Shown here piece after piece: positions 22,169 through 31,414 of a stretch of 64,000 nt of DNA. The translations under genes and the position numbers were made by a program. How positions within the stretch are numbered: position 1 is the first letter of the stretch; each line of letters opens with the position of its first letter. The notes under the pieces are model-generated. The model saw nothing but the letters and a program-made list of their open reading frames with translations. It was not told the DNA's origin and ran no database searches. The DNA is from Nepenthes gracilis (lineage: Eukaryota > Streptophyta > Magnoliopsida > Caryophyllales > Nepenthaceae), in the NCBI GenBank assembly GCA_033239525.1, contig BSYO01000011.1, positions 11,993,078 to 12,057,077 of the forward strand, given 5' to 3'.

Positions 22169-22789
22169 ACCATTATACGGAAATCAATATTGGATAAGCG
22201 TAGACTACATTAAAGTACCGTAACATCCCATTCGATCAGATACATTAATGTTTTCATATACTCTCTTCAACTTTAACCGTAGGAAGCCAACAATTTAAAT
22301 ACTCACACAATCGAGTATAATGCAAAGAAGGCTTTGCAATATCAATGATAGGAACGTCGTTCGATGTTGACACAGATCGTACTCACTCCATTAAATCTAA
22401 CACGAAGGAATTTCTCATAGCACGAAGAATAGATAAACTCAACGCGAGATATTATATTTTACTTAATGCAACTATCAAACTATTCTTCCATTCTGTTGTG
22501 TTATAATGTCTACGGCTAAGGCCAACAATATCTATTTTTATTAGATTCCCTTCCAAATAATTTTTCAAGATTTCTATCACAATATTCAGCACCATTAATT
22601 TTATTCTATAATCATCCTTAAAATTTGGAATAGACACATATACCCACTTACACATATAGAACATACATTTCTAATACAAGAGATACACATCATTAATGCC
22701 ATCCATGAGTGCTTACATTCATAATTTGAAGCATACATATATGTCTATACACATGAATGCCTTAGCACCAACATGCACCCAAAAATATA

Positions 22790-23220
22790 TTTATATTTAT
22801 ATCAACATAAACACACTCTACCACATGCACACACATTCACCACACACTGTGCACACCTGCACTTAGCCGCATACACACACAGCATACTGTGTATTTATAC
22901 ACATGTATACACACACATATACACACGTATACACTCACACACGCAGCAACACGCACTGCCTTCCCTCCCACACACCAACGCACACACACGGCAGCACACA
23001 CACCCAACTACACTATCACAACAGCACTTGCTACTTCTCCATACCACACACACATAGCAACCCCTGCTGCTTCTCCACTCCCACATACACCCACAGCACT
23101 CACATGCTCACACCCAGTCGTTTCACACCCACCCCATCTTACACGTTCCCATTGGTACGCACACCCACCACGCTGTCCATATACAGCTACACAAACGCAC
23201 CCACATACACCCAGTAGCTA
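22790..23220 (+). repeat. CA/CACA-rich low-complexity tract inside the solo LTR
   Basis: Dense ACACAC and CCCACA runs yield overlapping ORFs in several frames full of His/Thr/Tyr; these are compositional artefacts, not genes. Confidence 0.85.
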
Positions 23221-23992
23221 TAGACCCAACCAAGGCCCTATTTTCCCCAATTCCACCTTTTATCACAAAATTTGGGATGATAGGCACAAATTCATACGAA
23301 GCAAACACATAAATAATATCAAGGGATGGGAAGGGAAGATTCATAGCAAAATGAAGAGTTGAAGCCCTCTCACAAGCCCCAGGTCATTAAACCGGCTGAA
23401 AATATGGCCCTTAAATCAGTTTACACAACATGCAAAATTGATTCTACGTAACTCCATTTCACAACTCGTACAACCCTAATCCATCATTAATCCTAGATTG
23501 CCGGTCGATTTCTCATAGAGCTGTTGCTTTGCGCTTGGGTTCCCAAATTTGAAACCCTACGATTCGACATTTTCCCACCAATCAAAGTTTGAATTCATAG
23601 ATCCAACATAACAAGAATGAAGGAAGAATTTATTTTTATAAGGTAGGAAGTTTACTTACCTTAATTTTGTGATCGAGAGCGGCGGCTCCACTTCGTTGTT
23701 CTCCTTTCGGTTTCTCCTTCCTTTCCCAACCCTAATGCTGTTTTAAATAATAGGAACACCGGTTAGGATTTTCTCTGAAACCTTCCTCCTTCACCGCTAC
23801 CACACGCGCATCGTTCCTCTTTTCTCTCTTCTTCTTTCCCTCTTCTTCCTCTCTCCTTTCCTTTTCTCTTCTCTCTTTCATTTCCTTTTCTCACCTCTCT
23901 TTTCCTTTCCTTTTCTTCTTCTTTTCTTTCCTTTTTCTTTTCCCTTTTCTTTTCTTTCCTCTCCCCACCCCTTTCTTTCCTTTCCTTCGTTA

Positions 23993-23995
<3 letters not shown>

Positions 23996-24024
<29 letters not shown>

Positions 24025-24053
24025 TACTTATTATTATTATTATTATTATTATA
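23996..24053 (+). repeat. (TTA)n microsatellite
   Basis: Two runs of TTA/ATT triplets broken by TTTACTTA. Confidence 0.92.
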
Positions 24054-24653
24054 TTAATATATATATTTTTATCATTTTATTTACTATTTATAATTTATTA
24101 TTATTTTATTATTATCACTCACTATAATTAATAATATTTATTATTATTTATATTTATTAATATTATTACATTATATATATAATTATATAAATTTACACAT
24201 CTATTTAAAACATTAATTATCTTATTACCCTTATATTAATATTTAACTTTTAATCACAATATTTTATCTTCTTTTAAATTTAATTATATTTTTAGTCAAC
24301 AAATACTAATAAATTAAATTTTAGTTGATAAATATTTATTATTCAGCTTGGTTCAAAAGTTAATTAAATTTTTTAGTTAACTCTAAACTTTAATTTAAAT
24401 TCAATTCACCTATCCAAATACTCTAAATTCATTAGGCCCAAATATCTAGGCCCAATTCAATGGTCCATATACTTCAAATTTATATTTTCAATCTGAATTA
24501 CAAAACTTTATATTTAAAATTACTAAAATAATTATCCTAACTAAATAATAAAATTAAAATTATTTAGGGTGTTACAATGACCCATTGCCAGGTAATCATG
24601 CAGATAGATGACCGATCCCAAGTGTATAAGCACTCCATGTCCAGCTGGGTGCC

Positions 24654-25106
24654 TTGGTCCTGTTGACCCGAAATCGTCTGCACCAGTTCGAAGAGGCAAC
24701 GCCGAGGGCTCCGTCCTCTAATCCCCCAACTATCTACACTTGTCCGAAGGTGCAACATAGGGGGCGCTGCCCTTCAGTTTTTAGGCGATTAGAGAAAGTT
24801 GGCATTCTCAGAGAATCCAATGGCCTGACAATCTCAGGACCTGAGCAACCACGAGCACCAGGGCCCAGCAACAGTCGGAAGGGCCGACCTAGCCATAAGA
24901 TGTGGAGTAAAAGCCCGAAGTGGCAACATCTCTCATCGGTCTGTTGCATAGCAACAAATCCTACAGAAATTATCTCGCAATGGAGGCTCGACATGTTTGG
25001 CCCGCTGCCCATTACATCACAGCAGGCATCTTCTGGCCAAGTGCCATGCCAGTCCGGGTTGCCCGAGGCCTTACCGGCCAACAATGAAACCCAAGCCACT
25101 GGTTAA
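24654..25106 (+). pseudogene. element E integrase remnant
   Basis: A 150-codon frame whose second half has the Tat-like integrase layout: PTEIISQWRLDMFGPLP, where the Asp of LDMFGPLP aligns with the first catalytic residue of the DDE triad. The other catalytic residues are not found downstream. The N-terminal part is not alignable. Minus-strand ORFs here are shadows. Confidence 0.5.
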
Positions 25107-26890
25107 TGGGCCACCTAACACAGCAATGGGTGCTACCGAGCCAATCCATGGGGAGGACCAAGCCCCACAAAGCATAGAGGTCATATGACAAAGCACCTCG
25201 ACAACCCACCAAAGCGGAGCACGCCTGCCTTGTACTCGGGATGAACTGGTCCTAAGGGCATAGCACGCCATCCACCAGAAGTATTTATGATGATTCCACA
25301 TTAAATCTAGGAAAGTCTTGCATGCATTATACAGTTTGCTTAAACCATACAATAATAAAATAGTCATTTTATCTGCCCAGGAATGCCTGTATTGTATTAA
25401 GTGACCTAGATTACCCTTAAGTCGGGTGAAGTTTGCTTCACATGTTAAAACCTTGATCCCACTACCGAGCAGCTCAGAGACGATCGAATCTAAACCTCGA
25501 TCTCATACCGAGCGACCCATATATGGTCAGATTTAAATCTCGATGCCGTCACCAAGCTACCCATGCACGGTCGAACACCAAACCTTATGGGGCTTTATCA
25601 AATATGCGTATGATAACTCCCTCCTGAAGAGACGAGTACCATCATTCTACAATGATCGGTAAGTTAGGACCAAATCTATGAAAGCTATGACATCATCTAA
25701 CAGGGTCGACCAGATGGGTACATGCAGGTGATGGCCTAGGCAATGTCAAAACCCAACAATGATAGCCGTAACATTTAGCCGACAACCACATTTTCTCAGC
25801 GCCACGATGTCCTCCTGGAAGGGGCGAGCGGTGATAACAAGAACAACAGCGCTCGCCCAGCTCTCCATCTCTCTCACCGCTCACTCCCGAAGTAGGCCCT
25901 CACAGCAATGCGATCCGGTCTAGAGGCCGAGAATTCTCCTCAGCGAGCTCTTGGACTTTGCCTAAGGCTTGGCAGCCTATGGTTGAGGCGATGGCCAGCA
26001 CCGGACCCTACGGTGCCTCATCAATAGCAATAGCAGCACTTAGCCTGGCGAGTAAAAACTATCGAACAAAAACGTCCAGCACACAATATAAACATTAGCA
26101 ATAATGATTAAAGCGGTCTAGCTACTTCATTAAAGAATCATGATATACATTTGAAGGTATCTGCCCGCCTTAAAAGATATAAGATGCTATCTATGCTTAC
26201 GGCCTAGCTAGATGACCGTCCCTTGGCCCAAGGCTCCCCCGGAGAGTGGTGCTGGCCCTCTACCCTCTTTGACCAGGAATCCATTCTTATCCAAGCAACA
26301 AGAACCTTGAACATTCCCCTAAGTCCAAAAGCCAACAAGAAAGTCCAGAACCACTAAGGAGACTATTTGCCTGTAGAAATGGATGCCCACTTAAAACTGC
26401 TCCTTAAATATTGGGGCCACCTCGTTAGGACAGAGCTTAGTCCTTAGCTCTCCTTCCCACCGAGCGTGCATGCCCAACAAGTCATTAAGCTGCCCCCAAC
26501 TCTCCCGAAGCTCATCCTCGAATGGTGCAACCCAACTTAGAGCACGAGCATTGGCATCTACAAGCTCTTGTGATCCCTCCTCGGACTCGGATAAAGCTCA
26601 GTTGAGATAATTGCCCCACTCTAGATTCAACAGTGCTTCGCCGACAGCAACGTTGATATAGCACTCCACGTCCTCGACAACTCAATTCGCGTGCAACTAC
26701 AGCCGAGCAATCTTAACCCCCCACAAACGCAGAGACTTCCGCATCGAATAGGGAGTACCCTGCGGCTGTCAAACATAAAAAGGGTGGTCAAGCGAAAGCC
26801 ACAATGAAAAGCACAGCTATGGAAATCTGTGAACCATTACCTCCTGGTAAAGTGAATAGATGGAGCGAGAAGATTTAGCAGACTCAAGGC

Positions 26891-27427
26891 TCAGAGGCGC
26901 CCGCAAATCTCCTTAGGGCTCAGGAATTGGGACAAACGGGATGCACCTCCGCTTAGCGGTGGCCCACCCAATGGGTCGCCTCCTCCAACTCTCTCCATCA
27001 TTCGCTCATCATCACTTCCCTCCTCAGTCAAAATCCCAAAGAAAGTAGAAGATGACGCTTCTTGAGCCAAAGCAATCAAAGTCGGAATATCAGTTATGCC
27101 TTGGTGAGTTATCCAAAAAGGCAGAGAAAGAAAGACAGCGAAATGGGATAGAGATACCTGCAAAGCCAAGGAATGAGGCAATGGCTGGGGACCAATGTTT
27201 AGAAAGCCGGCGCCCCAATCTAGCAGCGATGTCGTTTGAAGACATCGAAGAGCCATGACGCGTGTTGTCACCCAAGGGTGCTGCCTCGATAGGATGATCG
27301 ATGCGGCATTCCCCGTACAGAGCGCTGACAGCCAGCAGTCTTGGTGCTCAGATCCGCTAATCGGCGGCACAATGCCAATCATAATAACCTGACATGCTAT
27401 TTTCCAATAACAATAGATGAACGGCAT
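26891..27427 (-). CDS. antisense open reading frame in element E, unknown product
   Basis: 178 codons from ATG at 27427. The N-terminal part is hydrophobic/aromatic (MPFIYCYWKIACQ); the C-terminus is acidic, Gly/Ser-rich (EEGSDDERMMERVGGGD). Downstream on the same strand, at about 26848, a CAGGAG|GTAATG donor and a TTTGACAG acceptor (about 26765) would join further open sequence. Intron-like splice sites with flanking open frame argue for a former spliced gene, perhaps the antisense extra ORF of Tat elements, but no domain was recognised and chance is possible. Confidence 0.35.
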   Translation of the reverse strand: MPFIYCYWKIACQVIMIGIVPPISGSEHQDCWLSALCTGNAASIILSRQHPWVTTRVMALRCLQTTSLLDWGAGFLNIGPQPLPHSLALQVSLSHFAVFLSLPFWITHQGITDIPTLIALAQEASSSTFFGILTEEGSDDERMMERVGGGDPLGGPPLSGGASRLSQFLSPKEICGRL

Positions 27428-27951
27428 ATGGCCCTAGCAAGCTAAAGGCTGATTCACCCGACTAAACTTCCAGCCAAGCACTTGGGATGATTGGTTGAGA
27501 TGTGAACCGCCAGAGGGTCAAGGCGCTAGTAGCCTAGACTGTCAGATTGTTAGACATCAAGCAATGCCAAGAAGCATACAAGCACTACAACTATTAACAA
27601 TGTGCAAAAATATTGGAGCCAAGTAATGAAGACAACAGAGAACGCTCGATAGTGTCATTCATTAATCCCATTTACAAAGTATAAAGTCCACAGTGGTGGG
27701 CGTACAATTCAAAGGAAAGAAAAAAAAACATGGAATGACAATCCAACTTCCGAAACCCTGCTTCATTGGGTCAGGCACCCGAAGGGCAAGCAGGCATGTG
27801 ACCTTAGAAAGGAATCTAAGCAACTAGAGCACCACGTTCCGAATGGTCGAGAAGATCATGCCCCTGCACATTGCCTCCCTCAGGCTACAGAAGCAAGAAG
27901 CACACACCGAATCCCTCCCTAGCAGTAATTGAGGATCACTTACCTGCTCTC

Positions 27952-28021
27952 GATCGAGAGGCAACCACCAGAGATCGTCCGCTAAGGCAGGCTGTAGCCG
28001 CGCAAATCGAAGTTTGCACAA
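27952..28021 (-). CDS. possible antisense exon in element E
   Basis: The open segment CKLRFARLQPALADDLWWLP ends DREQ at a textbook donor CAG|GTAAGT (27951-27946). Its relation to the frame at 26891-27427 is not established. Confidence 0.25.
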
Positions 28022-28660
28022 GGCCTAGTGCGGTGACAACGACCCAGACTCAAGGTAGACCCAAAAAGCTCCTCCTCTAGCAAGCACCAATAGTCCCACA
28101 TGAGCTACAAATTGAGTGTTTGCCTTCCTAGACGGGGAAAGAAAGAAGTGACCTTCCCCACCAAGGCCGAACCACCACTCCACTAAGCCACCTCAGTAAG
28201 GACTATCTGATGCCAACTGGGAGAAGCATATAACGGTGACCCTATACTCGGGCCACCCCCGTCACCGCCTAAGACAGATCAAAGCAAGGGAATCAAGGCA
28301 GATTTCAAATGCATCTTCAAGCCTCCCGAAATTTCCTTCAATTTTGGCCAGCATGCCCGCTTCGATCTCTTGCATCACATGGCTGATGGGAGAAGGGTTC
28401 GTGAAGTAAGGCATAGGAAACCCCTCAATCTAGAGCCAAGGGAGGAGGTTAGTGAGCAAGTACTGCAGAAGATTGCGCCTATTAGTGCCATCTGCAGAGA
28501 ATCGATATGTTTAGAGAGCCGAATACCACCAAATCTTATCAGACATAACAAAAATTTGTAGGACATATAGGAAAGGAATGCGCGTACGAATATGTACGGT
28601 GATGTCCCATCATTACATGTCGGGGGTTAAAATTTTGAACCTCCTGGTATGGAGGATTAG

Positions 28661-29667
28661 TGATGAGTTCAGTAACGTGGGCTGGCCCAGAGTCTGAATT
28701 GCTGTAAATGGAAAACTTGTTAGAGGCTCCTCCAGGCCCAGCGCAAGGCCCACTGAGTGGCCCAATAGTCCGGCCCAGCAAACCTTCCAAAGATATCTTG
28801 CCTAATGTCCCATATCACCAAAGCAGGTACGGGTGATTCTACGGATCACACTATAAAAATAGTCGTCATAGTAACTCCCCCAAGCTCTAGATGGCTGTGA
28901 AAAATAGGCAACCGTTGCCAGCTACTCTCCCACAAGTGCAGGCTTGCCCTCCATCCAAGGAGCCCTCTTTCCATGAGGTCAATCCGCTATGCCCTCCTTC
29001 TGAATGACCCTCCATCTAGGCGCCATGCCTTCTATCCAAGAGGCCCTCCATCTAGCCTCTATACCCTCTTTCTAAGAGGCCTTCCGTCTAGGAGTCATGT
29101 TATTCATCCAAGAGGCCCGCTTTCCATCTAGGCATCTTGCTTTCCACCCCGGGTGCTCAGTCCTCCACCTCATAAGCCGCCTATTGATTAGGCACACCCC
29201 GTAACATAGTCCTCCATTTCTCTAAGTCGCTCTTCAATCAAACACGTCTCTAAACCGCCCATCAATCGGGCACATCTCCAAACTGCCATTAGTTGGTCGC
29301 ACCTCAAGCATAGTCTTCTATCTCTCTAAACCGCCCCAATCAGGCATATCTCTAAACCGCTCCTTAACTAGATGCACCTCTAAGCCATCCTCTAGCCGGA
29401 CACATCACTAAGTTAATCCCCAAAAAGTATACATTGATACATTTCTCTCATATCATCGCATCTTTCTATCTGTTGAAAAAAATTTCTGACTTAAATATCG
29501 AAAAATATATAGAAAATTAAGTTCCACAAATCCTCTAATTTTTTTTTTAGTTATATTGCACAGGAACTGAATTCAAAACTACGAGAATCGGATCCGCCCC
29601 AATTCAATTTAACGCGAAAAATCAAACTCTCTAACATGCTCAATAACCTGAATCTAGAGGCACATCA
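28661..29667 (+). repeat. element E 3' LTR (1,007 bp)
   Basis: Same start, TATA-like box (about 28850), GGCAACCGTTGCCAGCTACT-type block and minisatellite motifs as the 5' LTR, with fewer minisatellite units. Ends CACATCA. Confidence 0.82.
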
Positions 29668-29689
29668 CTTTTAATGTTATTTTTTGCAA

Positions 29690-29880
29690 GCATCCAAACA
29701 TAAAAACAAATTTTCATTTTTTTAGTCTCATTTATTATTATTATTATTATTTGTCATAAATCTCCCAAAACAAAAATAAAGCATCAGGCGTTTACTTTAT
29801 CAGCCATGAAAAGTGCAACAATACTAAGTAAAAAACGTGTATAAAAATATAAAATGTTATGACAGTCTTAGTTAGAGATA
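29690..29880 (+). repeat. dispersed repeat, copy 2 (pairs with 6990-7200)
   Basis: See copy 1. It begins just beyond the end of element E, so it belongs to host DNA. Confidence 0.55.
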
Positions 29881-30941
29881 TAGCTTCTGATTTATCGGTA
29901 GTCTAAATAATGCTAAATCTTTTTTTTTTTTTTTTTTGGTAAGTAATCTACTAGTTTTTGATGTAATGCTTTGATACATCTAGACCAATAGTAAAATACA
30001 ACTCTATTTATTTTGCCTAAAGGCTTATTTAGATCTAAAAAATTTTAATGAAACAAGAAAAACACTAAAAATAAAAAAAACTTAATTTTTTCAGATATAA
30101 ACATTCTAACACATCCTTTCATTATATTTTCTTATAATTCTTTATTTACTCGAAATATTAAAAAAAATAATATTTTAAACTTTTTAAAATCCCAACAAAC
30201 CTATAAAATTAAAATTCAAAAATGTAATATTTCCGTTCAAAAAATTGAAGTGCCCTTGCTCGAGTATGGGTTGGGCTATACTTGTATAATTATACATGGA
30301 CAGTACAAGAACTACGGGGCGTCAGGTTTGTGATGAATCCGTGGTCCAGTGGTTATGCATTTTTAAACGTAATACCGATGATAAGGGATTCTTGGTATGA
30401 AAAAAGAGGTCCGTTTTATCTCTCTCCATTAAGGTTCTATTTCAATGTAGATTATGTAGCTTGTTAACATCATTATCAAATGACCATCTACTATATAAGC
30501 TTAACAGGCTAACGTTATCTACATACTAAGAATCAATTGTGTAAACACACCTCATGCCGGGTTCGAGTGATTAATCGATGCCTCAAAAATGGAGAAAAAT
30601 TCACTTCAATCCAATGTGCTTGGGACGGGGAATGTTCAAGTACATGAACCCGAGCGAACCTGTGGTATTCCAAATTAGAGTACTCGTTGGAGGTTTCCTT
30701 CTGCCCAGCCACTTAGTTCTGGAATTAGTACAACTGCAGGACTGTGCTCTGGCACTCATGAACGGAAGGAAAATGGAGTGTATACAGCTGTTAACCGACA
30801 TCTACGATGCGTGGTTCTTCCATCCTGTACAAGAGACATAATCAAGCTATATCAAATATAAGCCTGCACGTATGATGCTGAAGGAGACAATTGAGAGCTG
30901 CTGTAGAGCCGATAAAATCATAGATGCAAAGGTTGGTATTG

Positions 30942-31073
30942 GCATGAAAGAAAATATGGGCCGATATCCAATATGTCAGCTGATATATATTGGTGTTAGA
31001 TCCAGCCACACTGATGTTTCTCGATACAATGGCACGTTGCGGTATCAATAATATATCAACCGATATTTGCCCA
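30942..31073. mobile_element. GATAT-type TIR element, degraded copy
   Basis: CATGAAAGAAAATATGGGCC at the left and ACCGATATTTGCCCATCAT at the right are imperfect inverted repeats. The middle has GATATCC, CTGATATATATTGG and TATCAACCGATATT motifs shared with the copies at 43863 and 53070. Confidence 0.45.
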
Positions 31074-31242
31074 TCATCTTATAATTCTTATTAATTGTTT
31101 TTTTCTAACATAAATTTGATACCAATATCTATTATTTGATGTCTTACACAAATATGGCCACAAATGTACCAATAATAGTATCATACAATGTAAAAAAATA
31201 GGGGAAAAAAAATAAAATCACTTGCCTCAATCATGAGATGAT

Positions 31243-31414
31243 TCAGTTGATCTTAGGCTTTGGCCGTCTTGGTCTGAGAACCATCCAAAGAATGACCAGG
31301 ACCACTATGAAGGCCGGAATCGTTGTTATATCAAAAACCACCTCGACTTTCCTCTCTATTGTGCAGTTTATGGGATGGAGAAGGGCTATTGTTCCATTCA
31401 CTTGCTCAGAGAAG
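31243..31414 (-). CDS. membrane protein gene, last exon (transmembrane helix and ER-retrieval tail)
   Basis: 172 nt; acceptor GGCCTACTATAG; one base finishes the Arg codon of exon 4, then [17 protein letters not shown]. Sequons NGT and NCT precede [15 protein letters not shown] and the tail [10 protein letters not shown], stop TGA at 31245-31243. Exact phase match across a 12-kb intron plus the natural protein ending support the join. Confidence 0.72.

Larger units (their letters stand above)
20995..24581 (-). mobile_element. 3.58-kb solo LTR with ATGAC target duplication, nested in element E
   Basis: The LTR spans 21000-24576. On the minus strand it begins TGTAACACCCTAAATAATTT and ends GGGTCGTTATA (probably an original ACA end). 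ATGAC flanks it at 20995-20999 and 24577-24581. This start is typical of long-LTR Tekay/Del-like chromoviruses, a comparison from general knowledge. Within it are a purine/pyrimidine-biased block (23820-23990), a leader with a splice-like AAG|GTAAGT (about 23650), a CA-rich region and a 292-bp tandem repeat. No gag-pol DNA remains. Confidence 0.88.
25107..28660. other. element E 3' internal region with antisense open stretches
   Basis: More GC-rich than the host flanks. The sense strand has no readable pol. The antisense strand has open stretches with intron-like signals, listed separately. Tat-lineage elements are known to carry additional ORFs, sometimes antisense, between pol and the 3' LTR. 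Confidence 0.45.
18949..29667 (+). mobile_element. element E: old Tat/Athila-like Ty3/gypsy retrotransposon, mostly decayed
   Basis: LTRs at 18949-20329 and 28661-29667 both begin TGATG.GTTCAGTA and end with a TATCA/CATCA string. The primer-binding site TTAGTGCCGTCTGTAGGAA follows the 5' LTR (mutated TGGCGCCGTC type; the first bases could pair with tRNA-Asp, as in Tat/Athila elements). A purine-rich GGAGGATTAG precedes the 3' LTR. The interior keeps a gag-like remnant (20490-20745) and an integrase remnant (24850-25060). Reverse transcriptase is not recognisable and may be deleted. Flanks TTTTT and CTTTT are at best an imperfect duplication. A later insertion left the solo LTR 21000-24576. 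Confidence 0.8.
29668..31242. other. AT-rich DNA downstream of element E; no convincing gene
   Basis: Holds dispersed-repeat copy 2, a T18 run near 29923-29940 and a TIR-family copy near 30942. Open frames at 30282-30467 and 30578-30841 (87 codons, plus) show no known domain; a decayed gene fragment cannot be excluded for the second. Confidence 0.4.

Noticed and set aside
22773..23362. Several overlapping His/Thr/Tyr-rich ORFs on both strands
   Set aside because: Products of CA-rich low-complexity DNA inside a solo LTR.
28539..28790. 83-residue minus-strand ORF across the start of the element E 3' LTR
   Set aside because: It spans the LTR boundary, has no motif and is not open in the corresponding part of the 5' LTR.
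30320..30580. tRNA gene or SINE from GTGGTCCAGTGGTTATG and GGGTTCGAGTGATTA
   Set aside because: The two box-like strings are about 230 bases apart, far beyond tRNA spacing, with no cloverleaf.
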